DNA of 64,000 bases from Microbulbifer sp. TB1203 (GCF_030997045.1 NZ_CP116899.1:3372001-3436000); one strand, 5' to 3'; numbered from the stretch's first letter, positions 42,956-52,124 are shown. The notes: generated from the letters alone by a model not told the origin. Numbers and translations: made by a program.

Positions 42956-43408
42956 TCAGTCTTTTTCCAGTTTACGCTGGAAAGTCACCTCCTCCTTGTC
43001 GCCGTTGGGCAGCGTCACGGAGACAGTGAAGTTGAGGTTCTCTTCGTTATCGAAGCGCAGCGGCGCCAGGTAATAGGCCGCGTCGCCCTCGCGAATCTCT
43101 ATAAACTCCAGCGGCCGCGACTGCTGGATCAGGTTGGTGGCCCTGCCGGACACCTCGGCGGGCAGGCCGTGGGCGCCGCCCTCTTTCTTCACCACCGAAA
43201 TATTCACGAATGCCCGGTCCTTGGCCCGCACCAGCCGGTAGCGCTGCGCTATCTCCGGCTTGATAAACTCGCTGTTGAATACCGAGTAGATCACCCGGTA
43301 CTCACCGAAATCCTCGTAGCTCTTGATGACCTTGGCCTCCTGCGCAGCAGCGCTCACAGACCAGAACAACAGCGCCACCGCGGCAGCTGCGGCTAGGATA
43401 CGTTTCAC
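42956..43408 (-). CDS. DUF4426 family exported protein
   Basis: A conserved small exported protein of unknown function, found next to metW and rdgB in pseudomonads. The 150 residues begin with a signal peptide (MKRILAAAAAVALLFWSVSAAAQEA). The mature part has the features of the family: YEDFGEYRVIYSVFNSEFIKPEIAQRY and FVNISVVKKEGGAHGLPAEVSG, followed by beta strands up to VTFQRKLEKD. It lies 68 bases after metW and 74 bases before rdgB in the same operon-like series. Confidence 0.88.
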   Translation of the reverse strand: MKRILAAAAAVALLFWSVSAAAQEAKVIKSYEDFGEYRVIYSVFNSEFIKPEIAQRYRLVRAKDRAFVNISVVKKEGGAHGLPAEVSGRATNLIQQSRPLEFIEIREGDAAYYLAPLRFDNEENLNFTVSVTLPNGDKEEVTFQRKLEKD

Positions 43409-43476
43409 GCTTCACCTCCTGTTATCGTTCATGGGCCCCTCGTGGCGGCCAGATCTGGGCACCCCTAGGCAAAAGT

Positions 43477-44070
43477 TTAGCGAGTCAGGTGGTAGATCGC
43501 CGTCTCCCCGAACAGGTTGGGAAGAAAATCCTTGAAAGCGCGACCCACAGCCGTTTCGGATACTACCTGGCGGTGCAGGATAGTCCAGCTGTTCTCCCGG
43601 CACAGCACCTCGAAATCGCGGAAAGTACAAAAGTGAATATTGGGCGTGTCGTACCACTCGTAGGGTAATAAATCCGACACCGGCATACGCCCGGAGAACG
43701 CCAGGTGCCAGCGCGCCTTCCACTGCCCGAAATTGGGGAAGGTGATGATGCACTCGCGCCCCACGCGCAGCATCTCGCGCACCACCAGGTGCGGCTGGCG
43801 CAGGGTCTGCAGCGCCTGGGTCATCACCACGGTGTCGAAGCTGCCGTCGGCGAAATTGCCCAGGCCGGCGTCCAGGTTCTGCTCCACGACGCTGACGCCA
43901 TTCGCCACGCACAGTTCTATCTGCTCGGGATCGATCTCCAGGCCGTAGCCGCTCACCTGCTTGTTGTCGGCCAGTTGCCGCAAAAGCATGCCGTCGCCGC
44001 AACCCAGGTCGAGCACGCGGGTTCGGGGGGCTATCCAGTTCTGGATCACGTCCAGGTCGACTCGCATCAT
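43477..44070 (-). CDS. metW: Methionine biosynthesis protein MetW
   Basis: MetW is a SAM-methyltransferase-fold protein that works with MetX in methionine synthesis in pseudomonads. The 197 residues contain RVLDLGCGDGMLLRQLAD, the SAM-binding glycine motif, EIDPEQIELCVANG, and the specific GECIITFPNFGQWKARWHL-like block VGRECIITFPNFGQWKARW. PYEWYDTPNIHFCTFRDFEVLC follows. The start overlaps the metX stop by four bases (ATGA), typical of the metXW pair. Confidence 0.95.
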   Translation of the reverse strand: MMRVDLDVIQNWIAPRTRVLDLGCGDGMLLRQLADNKQVSGYGLEIDPEQIELCVANGVSVVEQNLDAGLGNFADGSFDTVVMTQALQTLRQPHLVVREMLRVGRECIITFPNFGQWKARWHLAFSGRMPVSDLLPYEWYDTPNIHFCTFRDFEVLCRENSWTILHRQVVSETAVGRAFKDFLPNLFGETAIYHLTR

Positions 44071-45257
44071 ATCTTCGTCTCCGCTGCCACGCTGTCCATA
44101 TAGGCGGCGAACACCCGCCGGTAGCGCTCATTTGGCAGCAAAAAGGCGTCGTGCCCCATGGGGCTGTCGATCTCCGCGTAGCTCACCGGCACATTCGCGT
44201 GCATCAGTGCAGCGGTGATTTCCCGCGAGCGCTCCGGGGCGAAACGCCAGTCGGAGGTGAAGGACACCAGCAGGAATTTGCACTTCGCGTGGGAGAAGGC
44301 CGCCACCGGATCGTCGCCGTACTCCCGCGCCAGATCGAAGTAGTCCAGCGCCCGGGTCATCAGGATATAGGTGTTGGGGTCGAAGCTGGCGGAGAAGGTG
44401 TCCCCCTGGTGGCGCAGATAGCTCTGTACCTGGAACTCCACCTGCTCTTCCACACCCTGGCGGAAAGTACCCGAGCGCAGCTCGCGGCCGAATTTCCTGC
44501 CCAGGCCGTCATCGGACAAATAAGTGATATGGCCGATCATCCGCGCCACCGCCAGGCCGCGCCGGGGCAGCTTGCCCTCTTCCAGGTAGCGGCCGCCGCA
44601 GAAATCCGGGTCCGAGGTGATGGCTTGGCGGGCAGTCTCATTGAAGGCGATATTCTGCGCGGACAGCTTCATCGCCGAGGCGATCACCACCGCATGGCGC
44701 AGCCGCTGCGGGTACTCCAGCGCCCAGCGCATGGCCTGCATGCCCCCCAGGCTGCCGCCCACCACCGCGGCCCACTGTTCGATTCCCAGCAGATCCGCGA
44801 GCCGCGCCTGGCTGTGCACCCAGTCCCGCACCCGCAGCGGCGGGAAGTCCGGCCCCCAGGGCAGGCCGCTCTGCGGGTTGGTGGATGCGGGGCCTGTGGA
44901 GCCGTGGCAGCCTCCCAGGTTGTTCAGGGACACCACGAAGAACTTGTCGGTATCGATGGGCTTGCCGGGGCCGATATAGTGATCCCACCAGCCTGGACGA
45001 CGATCCTCCGCGCGGTGGTAACCGGCGGCGTGGTGGTGACCGGAGAGCGCGTGGCAGATCAGCACCGCATTGCTTTTGTCCGCATTCAGTTCGCCGTAGG
45101 TCTCGTATACCAGGGTGTAGTCCCCCAGGCTGCGGCCGCAGGCCAGTCTCAACGGCTCACTGAAGGTATGGCTGCGGGGCGCGACTACACCCACCGAGTC
45201 GGCGGGCAGAGGTTCGCTGGGGCGGCTGGCAGTTTCCGACGGCACGAATCGATCCAC
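44067..45257 (-). CDS. metX: Homoserine O-acyltransferase MetX
   Basis: MetX activates homoserine by acylation, the first committed step of methionine synthesis; the pseudomonad enzyme uses succinyl-CoA, but the acyl group cannot be read from this sequence. The 396 residues form an alpha/beta hydrolase. The nucleophile is Ser169 in VVGGSLGGMQAM, and the other triad members are an Asp near FTSDWRFAPERS and the His of SPMGHDAFLL. ICHALSGHHHAAGYH and LNNLGGCHGSTGPAS are signature blocks. The start is GTG at 45255-45257 with a weak ribosome-binding site; slightly later starts are possible. Confidence 0.94.
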   Translation of the reverse strand: MDRFVPSETASRPSEPLPADSVGVVAPRSHTFSEPLRLACGRSLGDYTLVYETYGELNADKSNAVLICHALSGHHHAAGYHRAEDRRPGWWDHYIGPGKPIDTDKFFVVSLNNLGGCHGSTGPASTNPQSGLPWGPDFPPLRVRDWVHSQARLADLLGIEQWAAVVGGSLGGMQAMRWALEYPQRLRHAVVIASAMKLSAQNIAFNETARQAITSDPDFCGGRYLEEGKLPRRGLAVARMIGHITYLSDDGLGRKFGRELRSGTFRQGVEEQVEFQVQSYLRHQGDTFSASFDPNTYILMTRALDYFDLAREYGDDPVAAFSHAKCKFLLVSFTSDWRFAPERSREITAALMHANVPVSYAEIDSPMGHDAFLLPNERYRRVFAAYMDSVAAETKI

Positions 45258-45333
45258 AAAACTGAAAGGACGGGAAGTGTACGGGAAAAGCGGCGCCGGC
45301 CGAAAGTGGCGGCGCCGGTGATCGCGGGCACAA

Positions 45334-47301
45334 TCAGCTGTTGGCGGGCGCCTTCAGCGGGGTGACGTTGCTCGCCCGCGGCGCCGGGGCCAGCGGCTGC
45401 GGGGCGGAGGTACTCTGGGTAAGCATCTCTTCGAGGGCGACCAGTGCGGCGTTGTTGCGCAGCACTTCCTCCTCCAGCGCGCGCAGATCGGTGCGCTTGA
45501 CCTGGGTCTTCTGCTTCAGCTCGGTGAGCTTGATCAGGTGGCGGTTGAGCAGGTGCTTCTGGTACTGAACATGTTGCTTGAGCGGCTCCAGCGCCTGGTC
45601 CAGCCAGCCGTCGGCGGCGGAGATCAGCTGGCTGTAGAGGCGCCCCACCTCGCTGGCCAGGGTGGCGAGAAAGCGCTCGGTGAGGCGGTCGCGCCGCGCC
45701 AGCAGCAGTTGCGGGGAGCGGCGCAGCTGTGCCGCCTGGCGGTGCAGGCCGCGCAGGGCTATGCGGAAGCTGTGGATATTGAGGTGCTGCTCCCAGGCAT
45801 TCAGGTTCTTCAGGGAGGAGCGCTCGAAGATGGCATCCACCAGGCGGTTGGCCTGCACCACTTCCCGCTCCAGGTTGGCCATCTGGTGGTCCACTCCCTC
45901 CATAAAGCCGTCGATGGCCCTGGCCAAACCCAGCGGCGTCCAGCGCTCGTGCAGGGCGCGGCTGGTTTCGTCGATCAGCAGCTGCAGCTGCTGGCTGGAC
46001 ACCGGCGCCAGCAGCGAGGCGCGCTGGCGAGCCAGCATGCGCTGGCTGGATTTCAGGGTCAGCAGCTCCTGGTGGCAGGCCTTGTGTTGCTCCCGCACCG
46101 TCTGCTGCAGCTGCGCCAGCTCGGTCAGCTGCTCGACGCTGGTGGTGCTGTTGCGCTGCAGATGACTGAGCGCGGAGCGGCCACTGTTGAGACGGCGCTT
46201 GAGCAGGTCGCGGGTGTCCGCCATCAGGGTCAATGCCTGGTGCAGGGAACGGTGCTCCGCCACTTTCTGGCGGTGCTCCATCAGGCGCTGCACCAGCAGC
46301 CTCTCGAAGTTGGCAAACTGGCTCTGCTGCAACAGCTCCGGATTCTGCTGCTGGCGCGCCAGCAGGGCCTGCTTGGCCGACACCCCCACCACGCTCTCCC
46401 GTGGCAGCGCCAGCAGTTTGCCCACCTGGGCGCGCATCAGCCGCAGCAGCTGCTCCGGGTCCTCGTCCGGGTCACCCCACAGAACATCGATTTTGTTCAA
46501 CAGGGCCATCACCGCTGTGCCGCGATGTTCGCGCAGAGGTACCAGGTGGGTCTCCCACATATTCAGGTCGGTGCCGCTGACGCCGGCGTCCGCGGACAGC
46601 AGAAAGGCCACCGCCTGGGCGCTGGGCAGGGTGCTCAGGGTCAGTTCCGGCTCGTTGCCCAGGGCGTTGAGCCCGGGGGTGTCGATAATGCGCAGGCCCT
46701 GGGCGAGCAGCGGGTGCGGCAGGCAGATCAGCGCGTAGCGCCACGCGGGTATCTGCACCAGGTTGCCCTTGCCGTCCAGATGGCGGCGGTCGAAACCGTA
46801 GCGGGCCGCCTCCTCCGGGGTCACCGATTTGCAGGCCGCCACCTTGAGCAGCGCCTCCCGGGTGGCCTCGGCATCGTCGGCGTCGAAGTGGTGTGTCACC
46901 CACTTCTGCGGAATGCGGCGGAAGCTCTCCAGGCTGGTGTTGGTGGCCAGGGTCTCGATGGGCAGCAGGCGCAGGCTGGCCTGCTCACCGCCGTCGCTGA
47001 AGATTTCCGTGGGGCACATGGTGGTGCGCCCGGGCTTGGACGGCAGCAGCCGCTTGCCGTAGGTGTGAGCCAGCAGCGCGTTGATCAGTTCGGTCTTGCC
47101 ACGGGAGAATTCCCCCACCAGGGCCAGGGTGAACTGGTCCTCGGCGAGCAGCGCCCGGGCCTGCTGGACCACCTGGCGGGCACCGGCGGAATTGGGGAAA
47201 TGCGCCTCGAGCCAGCCGTTGAATGCTGCGAACTGTTGGTCGAGGTTTTTTTTCCAGCGGTCGTATTCGGCGATATGCTGGCGCAAGATGGCGTCTTCCA
47301 T
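45334..47301 (-). CDS. Dynamin-like GTPase
   Basis: A large bacterial dynamin-family GTPase of 655 residues; relatives remodel or tether membranes or act on chromosome organisation. The GTPase motifs are intact: G1 GEFSRGKTELIN (about 63-74), G2 threonines in RTTMCPTEIF, G3 DTPGLN, and G4 NKID. After residue 330 come long helical, Gln/Leu/Arg-rich segments typical of the middle and effector regions. I see no clear transmembrane helix, so membrane binding would be peripheral. The last 30 residues (SAPQPLAPAPRASNVTPL) are probably disordered. It sits between metX and yggT, which neighbour each other in Pseudomonas. Function unknown here. Confidence 0.88.
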   Translation of the reverse strand: MEDAILRQHIAEYDRWKKNLDQQFAAFNGWLEAHFPNSAGARQVVQQARALLAEDQFTLALVGEFSRGKTELINALLAHTYGKRLLPSKPGRTTMCPTEIFSDGGEQASLRLLPIETLATNTSLESFRRIPQKWVTHHFDADDAEATREALLKVAACKSVTPEEAARYGFDRRHLDGKGNLVQIPAWRYALICLPHPLLAQGLRIIDTPGLNALGNEPELTLSTLPSAQAVAFLLSADAGVSGTDLNMWETHLVPLREHRGTAVMALLNKIDVLWGDPDEDPEQLLRLMRAQVGKLLALPRESVVGVSAKQALLARQQQNPELLQQSQFANFERLLVQRLMEHRQKVAEHRSLHQALTLMADTRDLLKRRLNSGRSALSHLQRNSTTSVEQLTELAQLQQTVREQHKACHQELLTLKSSQRMLARQRASLLAPVSSQQLQLLIDETSRALHERWTPLGLARAIDGFMEGVDHQMANLEREVVQANRLVDAIFERSSLKNLNAWEQHLNIHSFRIALRGLHRQAAQLRRSPQLLLARRDRLTERFLATLASEVGRLYSQLISAADGWLDQALEPLKQHVQYQKHLLNRHLIKLTELKQKTQVKRTDLRALEEEVLRNNAALVALEEMLTQSTSAPQPLAPAPRASNVTPLKAPANS

Positions 47302-47438
47302 GTAATGGTGTTCTTGTTATTTACTGCATTAAATGAAACCGGCCAGCTATTGCCAGCTGTCGGCCGATTCCGGCGATTATAGAGGTTCCGGGCGGCAAGA
47401 TTTGCGACCCAGTGCGCGGAACCCCGAGGCGGGATGAA

Positions 47439-48047
47439 TTAAAAGCCTGGAATATGCCAAAACAAGCCATACACGAAGGCGGGCATATTGGCCATCTGCG
47501 CGAAACCGAGCAACAGTTTGTCCACCACCGTGAGCAGGATGAACACGAAAATCGGGCTGATATCGATCACCCCCAGGGGCGGGATCAGCCGGCGCACCGG
47601 CGCGCAGAAAGGCTCCAGCAGTTGGCGCAACAACATCAGCGCCGGGTGGCCGCTGTGCGGTGCTATCCAGCTGAAGACGATGGAGATCAGCAGCCCCACG
47701 AACACCACGGCCACCACCGTCGACAGGCAGCCGAGCAGCGACCACAACAGTGCGGAGAGAGGGTTGATCAGCCCCAGCCCTGCGAGCAGGCCACTGCCGA
47801 GGATCATCACCCAACCCACCAGCAGCGCCAGCACCACCGACGCCATATCGACACCGAACAGCCCCGGCACCACTTTGCGCAGGGGCAGCAGCGGCGGATT
47901 GGTAACTTTGACGATGCCCTGGGAGATCGGGTTGTAAAAATCCGCCCGCGCCAGCTGCAGCATAAAGCGCAGCAGCACCGCGAACAGGTAGAGGATTCCC
48001 AGAGTGGCGAACAGGAAGACGCCGATATTGCTGAAGGTGTTGACCAT
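47439..48047 (-). CDS. yggT: YggT family membrane protein
   Basis: An integral inner-membrane protein of the YggT family, associated with proC/yggS in most proteobacteria; exact role unknown. The 202 residues carry two copies of the YggT unit: VFLFATLGILYLFAVLLRFMLQLARADFYNPISQGIVKVTNPPLLPLRKVVPG and later FVGLLISIVFSWIAPHSGHPALMLLRQLLEPFCAPVRRLIPPLG. Four to five hydrophobic helices are visible. It follows proC on the minus strand, separated by an intergenic repeat. Confidence 0.93.
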   Translation of the reverse strand: MVNTFSNIGVFLFATLGILYLFAVLLRFMLQLARADFYNPISQGIVKVTNPPLLPLRKVVPGLFGVDMASVVLALLVGWVMILGSGLLAGLGLINPLSALLWSLLGCLSTVVAVVFVGLLISIVFSWIAPHSGHPALMLLRQLLEPFCAPVRRLIPPLGVIDISPIFVFILLTVVDKLLLGFAQMANMPAFVYGLFWHIPGF

Positions 48048-48108
48048 TGCCAGTCCTTAAAAATAATCCCCGTCGAACTTAGGAACTTTGAACAAGTCCA
48101 TTTCGTCG

Positions 48109-48170
48109 CCCCGGCGTAGGCCGGGGTCCAGAGGAATCGAGGGTTTCTGGATTCCGGCTTTCGCCGGAAT
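48109..48170. repeat. Double-hairpin intergenic repeat between proC and yggT
   Basis: Two stems, CCCCGG/CCGGGG (48109-48114 with 48121-48126) and an eight-base perfect stem ATTCCGGC/GCCGGAAT (48151-48158 with 48163-48170), joined by a short linker with TTTCTGGATTCCGGCT. The layout resembles the dispersed palindromic repeats that sit between genes in many bacteria. It is inside the proC-yggT operon-like series. Confidence 0.7.
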
Positions 48171-48200
48171 GACGTTAATCAGAGTTTTCGTCCGGAATTT

Positions 48201-49028
48201 CTATCGATCCAGCTCCCGCGCCATCTCCGCCGCGCGCGCCGCGCAGTCACCCATGGCCTTCTCCACCAGCTGTTCCAGGCCGCCGCTCTGGAAGCACTGG
48301 ATCGCGCGCTCGGTGGTGCCGCCGGGGGACATCACATTGCGCCGCAGCTGGCCCACATCCACATCGCTGGCCGCGGCCAGTTTGGCCGCACCCAGGGCGG
48401 TTTGCAAGGTGAGCCGCTCGGCGTCGGCGCGCGCCATGCCGGCCTTTTGCGCCGCCTCGATCATCGCTTCCATAAACAGGAAATAATACGCCGGGCCGGA
48501 CCCGGATACCGCGGTCACCAGGTCGATATCGGATTCCCTGTCCACCCACAGGGCGATCCCTACCGCCTCGGCGATACGCTGCGCCTGCCCGCGCTGGGTT
48601 TCGCTCACATCACCGGCGGCATAGAGCCCGGTGGCACCGGTGCGCACCAGCGCCGGCGTGTTGGACATGGCGCGCACGACCGGCACACCCGCGCCCAGCC
48701 AGCGCCGGTAGGCTGCCAGGGGGATGCCCGCGGCCAGGGTGACTATCAGTGGCCTGCGCCGCGCCACCACTTCGCCCAGGGATTCGCACAGATTCTTCAT
48801 CGCCTGGGGCTTTACCGAAAGCACCAGGATATCCGCCCCGGCAACGGCCGTTTCGTTGTCTGTCGTCACCTGCACTCCGGTGCGGCCGGCAAACTCCTGC
48901 AACTTCCCTTCGTCGCGGCCGGTGGCGACTATCTGTTCGGCCGGGTAGCCGTCCGCCAGCAGGCCCTCGATCACCGCGCTGGCCATATTCCCGGCACCGC
49001 CGACAAATACCATTCGAGCTTCAGTCAA
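48201..49028 (-). CDS. proC: Pyrroline-5-carboxylate reductase
   Basis: ProC reduces pyrroline-5-carboxylate to proline with NAD(P)H. The best start is TTG at 49026-49028, which follows a strong GGGAGG at six bases and gives MTEARMVFVGGAGNMASAVIEGL, with 275 residues; the ATG at 49013 lacks a comparable site. The Rossmann motif GGAGNMA and the signature VSGSGPAYYFLFMEAMIEAAQKAG are clear, along with VMSPGGTTERAIQ. The start overlaps the yggS stop by eight bases. The order yggS-proC-yggT is conserved. Confidence 0.95.
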   Translation of the reverse strand: MTEARMVFVGGAGNMASAVIEGLLADGYPAEQIVATGRDEGKLQEFAGRTGVQVTTDNETAVAGADILVLSVKPQAMKNLCESLGEVVARRRPLIVTLAAGIPLAAYRRWLGAGVPVVRAMSNTPALVRTGATGLYAAGDVSETQRGQAQRIAEAVGIALWVDRESDIDLVTAVSGSGPAYYFLFMEAMIEAAQKAGMARADAERLTLQTALGAAKLAAASDVDVGQLRRNVMSPGGTTERAIQCFQSGGLEQLVEKAMGDCAARAAEMARELDR

Positions 49029-49728
49029 TTTTAGCCTCCCGACGTCCAAAAATATCCGTGCCGATACGCACAATCGTGGCGCCGCACTCGATCGCCACTT
49101 CCATATCGCCGGACATCCCCATGGACAGGGTGTCCAGCGGCTGATCCGGCAGTTGAGCGCGCAATCGCTGCAACAGTTCCGCCAGCTGCGCAAAGGGGCG
49201 GCGCTGCACTTCCGCCGACTTCCGCGGCGCGGGGATGGCCATCAGCCCGCGGAGCTTGAGGTTGGGCAGCCCGGCCACCGCCGCCGCCAGTTCGGGGACC
49301 CCCGCGGGCGCGATTCCGGACTTGCTCTCCTCACCGTCGATATTCACCTGCAGACAGATATTCAGCGGCGGCATATCCGCCGGCCGTTGCGCCGACAGTC
49401 TTTGGGCAATTTTTAGCCGCTCCACGCTGTGCAGCCAGTGAAACTGCTCCGCCACTGCCCGGGTCTTGTTCGATTGCAGCGGGCCGATGAAATGCCAACA
49501 GATATCCAGGTCTTCCAGTTCCGCCTGTTTGGCCAGCGCCTCCTGCAGGTAATTCTCGCCGAAGTGCCGCTGGCCGGCGGCATAGGCGGCGCGCAGGTCC
49601 TCCGCCGGGCGGGTCTTGGACACCGCCAGCAGGGTTACCCCTTCGGGATCGCGGCCGCAGGCGGCGCAACTTGTGACGATCCGCTCACGCACGCGATTCA
49701 GATTTTCGGCAACCTCCGCTTTGCGCAT
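49021..49728 (-). CDS. yggS: PLP homeostasis protein YggS
   Basis: YggS (PLPBP family) binds pyridoxal phosphate and keeps PLP and amino-acid pools balanced; it has no known catalytic reaction. The 235 residues contain the PLP-lysine motif TLLAVSKTRPAEDLRAAYAAGQRHFGENYLQEAL, WHFIGPLQSNKTRAVAEQFHWLHSVER, SKSGIAPAGV and LSMGMSGDMEVAIECGATIVRIGTDIFGRR. It is divergent from pilT with 86 bases between starts, the same arrangement as in Pseudomonas. Confidence 0.95.
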   Translation of the reverse strand: MRKAEVAENLNRVRERIVTSCAACGRDPEGVTLLAVSKTRPAEDLRAAYAAGQRHFGENYLQEALAKQAELEDLDICWHFIGPLQSNKTRAVAEQFHWLHSVERLKIAQRLSAQRPADMPPLNICLQVNIDGEESKSGIAPAGVPELAAAVAGLPNLKLRGLMAIPAPRKSAEVQRRPFAQLAELLQRLRAQLPDQPLDTLSMGMSGDMEVAIECGATIVRIGTDIFGRREAKID

Positions 49729-49814
49729 ATACTAGTTCGCTTGTGGAAAGGGCTGCAGATTCTACGCGATAGGCCCCGGAACCATAAGGTAGAGAGAACA
49801 ATAAAGGTAGCAGT

Positions 49815-50849
49815 ATGGATATCACAGAACTCCTCGCCTTCAGCGCCAAGCAGAACGCCTCCGACTTGCACCTCTCCGCCGGCTTGCCGCCGATGATCCG
49901 CGTGGACGGCGATGTGCGTCGCATCAACCTGCCGTCCATGGAACACAAGCAGGTGCACGCGCTGATCTACGAGATCATGAACGACAAGCAGCGCAAGGAT
50001 TACGAGGAGTTTCTGGAGACCGACTTCTCCTTCGAGGTGCCCGGCGTGGCGCGCTTCCGGGTGAACGCCTTCAACCACAATCGCGGCGCCGGCGCGGTGT
50101 TCCGGACCATTCCCTCCAAGGTATTGACCATGGACGACCTGGGCATGGGCCAGGTGTTCCGCCAGATCTCCGACACCCCCCGCGGCCTGGTGCTGGTCAC
50201 CGGCCCCACCGGTTCCGGCAAATCCACCAGCCTGGCGGCGATGATCGACTACATCAACGACAACAAGTACGAACACATCCTCACCGTCGAGGACCCGATC
50301 GAATTCGTGCACGAATCCAAGAAATGCCTGGTGAACCAGCGCGAAGTGCACCGCGACACCCACGGCTTCGCCGAGGCGTTGCGCTCGGCCCTGCGGGAAG
50401 ACCCGGACATCATCCTGGTGGGCGAGATGCGCGACCTGGAAACCATCCGCCTGGCCCTCACCGCGGCGGAAACCGGCCACCTGGTGTTCGGCACCCTGCA
50501 CACCACTTCCGCCGCCAAGACCATCGACCGGGTGGTGGACGTGTTCCCCGCGCAGGAAAAGGCGATGGTGCGCTCCATGCTCTCGGAATCCCTGCAGGCG
50601 GTGATCTCCCAGACCCTGCTCAAGAAAAACGGCGGCGGCCGCGTGGCAGCCCACGAAATCATGCGCGGTACTCCGGCGATCCGAAACCTTATCCGCGAGG
50701 ACAAGATCGCGCAGATGTACTCCGCCATCCAGACCGGCGCCAACGTGGGTATGCAGACCATGGACCAGTGCCTGCAGGACCTGGTGGATCGGCGTGTAAT
50801 CGCCCGCGAAGTGGCGCGTGAAAAAGCCAAGATGCCGGAGAACTTTTAA
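49815..50849 (+). CDS. pilT: Type IV pilus retraction ATPase PilT
   Basis: PilT is the hexameric motor that depolymerises the pilus and drives retraction. The 344 residues match PilT. The Walker A loop is GPTGSGKST (from Gly130, Lys136), the Asp box is ILTVEDPIEFVHESKKCLVNQREV, Walker B is REDPDIILVGEMRDLETIRLA, and the His box is GHLVFGTLHTTSAAKTIDR. The C-terminal AIRNLIREDKIAQMYSAIQTGANVGMQTMDQCL is the retraction-specific signature. It starts 86 bases from the divergent yggS and is followed by pilU 110 bases downstream. Confidence 0.97.
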   Translation: MDITELLAFSAKQNASDLHLSAGLPPMIRVDGDVRRINLPSMEHKQVHALIYEIMNDKQRKDYEEFLETDFSFEVPGVARFRVNAFNHNRGAGAVFRTIPSKVLTMDDLGMGQVFRQISDTPRGLVLVTGPTGSGKSTSLAAMIDYINDNKYEHILTVEDPIEFVHESKKCLVNQREVHRDTHGFAEALRSALREDPDIILVGEMRDLETIRLALTAAETGHLVFGTLHTTSAAKTIDRVVDVFPAQEKAMVRSMLSESLQAVISQTLLKKNGGGRVAAHEIMRGTPAIRNLIREDKIAQMYSAIQTGANVGMQTMDQCLQDLVDRRVIAREVAREKAKMPENF

Positions 50850-50881
50850 AAAACCGGGGCTCGGGTCTCGAAAGAATAGCT

Positions 50882-50920
50882 CCCCTCGCCCGCTTGCGGG
50901 AGAGGGGTTGGGGGAGAGGG
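50882..50920 (-). repeat. REP-like hairpin repeat, copy 2
   Basis: A 39-base unit in the pilT-pilU gap, in the opposite orientation to the copy at 903-941 and identical to it at 36 of 39 positions. The stem pairs 50882-50893 with 50896-50907 with one mismatch, followed by a TTGGGGGAGAGGG tail. It could weaken read-through between pilT and pilU. Confidence 0.75.
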
Positions 50921-50959
50921 CCAAGCCAGCGGCCCGAAACATAATTCGGTGGTAGAGCA

Positions 50960-52111
50960 ATGGAAATAGAAAGACTGTTACAACTGGTCGTAGAGAAAGG
51001 TGCATCCGACCTGTTTATCACCGCCGGCGTGCCACCATCCATCAAGGTGCACGGCAAAGTCGTGCCCGCCAGCAGCTCCTCCCTCACCCCGGAAAAGGCC
51101 CGCGAACTGGTGGTGGGCATCATGAACGAGCGACAGCGCAAGGAATTCGCGGAGAAAAAGGAACTCAACTTCGCCATAGCTGTGCGCAACGTGGGCCGTT
51201 TCCGGGTCTCCGCGTTTTTCCAGCGCAACCTGGTGGGCATGGTGCTGCGCCGCATCGAGACCAAGATTCCCACCATCGACGGCCTGGGCCTTCCGGAAAT
51301 TCTCAAAGAGTTGTCGATGACCAAGCGCGGGCTGATCATCTTCGTGGGCGCCACCGGTACCGGTAAATCCACCTCGCTCGCCTCCATGATCGGCCACCGC
51401 AATGAAAATTCTAAAGGGCATATCATTTCCATCGAGGACCCGATTGAATTCGTGCACCAGCACCGCGGCTGCATTGTCACCCAGCGCGAGGTGGGACTGG
51501 ATACCGAGTCCTTCGAGGTCGCTCTGAAGAACACCCTGCGCCAGGCTCCGGACGTGATCCTGATCGGCGAGGTGCGCACCCGCGAGACCATGGACCACGC
51601 CATCGCCTTCGCGGAAACCGGCCACCTGTGCCTGTGCACCCTGCACGCCAACAACGCCAACCAGGCCCTGGACCGCATCATCCACTTCTTCCCCGCTGAC
51701 AGGCACAGCCAGCTGTGGATGGATTTGTCGCTCAACCTCAAAGCCATGGTCGCTCAGCAGCTGGTGCCCACCCCCGATGGCGACGGGCGCCGCGCCTGCC
51801 TGGAAATCATGATCAACACCCCGCTGGCCTCCGACCTGATCCGCAAGGGCGAGGTGCACAAGCTGAAGGAGCTGATGAAACGCTCCAACGAGCAGGGCAT
51901 GCAGACCTTCGACCAGGCCCTGTACGAACTCTACGATCGCGGCGAGATCACCTACGAAGACGCCCTCGCCCACGCCGACTCCGCCAACGACCTGCGCCTG
52001 ATGATCAAGCTCAAGTCCGAATCCGACGCCGAGTACCTGAACAGCGCGGCGGGAGAGCTGAGCCTGCAGAATGATTCGGAGTATGGAGATGGCGGGCCGC
52101 AGCTGTACTAA
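50960..52111 (+). CDS. pilU: PilT-dependent retraction ATPase PilU
   Basis: PilU is the accessory retraction motor that supports PilT. The 383 residues resemble PilT but are longer at the C-terminus. Motifs: Walker A VGATGTGKSTSLASMIGH, Asp box IISIEDPIEFVHQHRGCIVTQREVG, Walker B QAPDVILIGEVRTRETMDHAIAFAETGH, and LCLCTLHANNANQALDRIIHFFP. The C-terminal part (LKELMKRSNEQGMQTFDQALYELYDRGEITYEDALAHADSANDLRLMIKL) is characteristic of PilU. It follows pilT in the same orientation, with a REP-like repeat in between. Confidence 0.96.
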   Translation: MEIERLLQLVVEKGASDLFITAGVPPSIKVHGKVVPASSSSLTPEKARELVVGIMNERQRKEFAEKKELNFAIAVRNVGRFRVSAFFQRNLVGMVLRRIETKIPTIDGLGLPEILKELSMTKRGLIIFVGATGTGKSTSLASMIGHRNENSKGHIISIEDPIEFVHQHRGCIVTQREVGLDTESFEVALKNTLRQAPDVILIGEVRTRETMDHAIAFAETGHLCLCTLHANNANQALDRIIHFFPADRHSQLWMDLSLNLKAMVAQQLVPTPDGDGRRACLEIMINTPLASDLIRKGEVHKLKELMKRSNEQGMQTFDQALYELYDRGEITYEDALAHADSANDLRLMIKLKSESDAEYLNSAAGELSLQNDSEYGDGGPQLY

Positions 52112-52124
52112 CCCGACTACAGAC

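Noticed and set aside
45334..47301. CrfC (clamp-binding dynamin) as name for the GTPase
   Set aside because: I do not see the N-terminal clamp-binding motif known from E. coli CrfC, and similarity by eye is limited to the GTPase motifs.
48061..48200. CRISPR-like repeat in the proC-yggT gap
   Set aside because: The two stems are different from each other and there is no regular repeat-spacer pattern; it is a single palindromic intergenic element.
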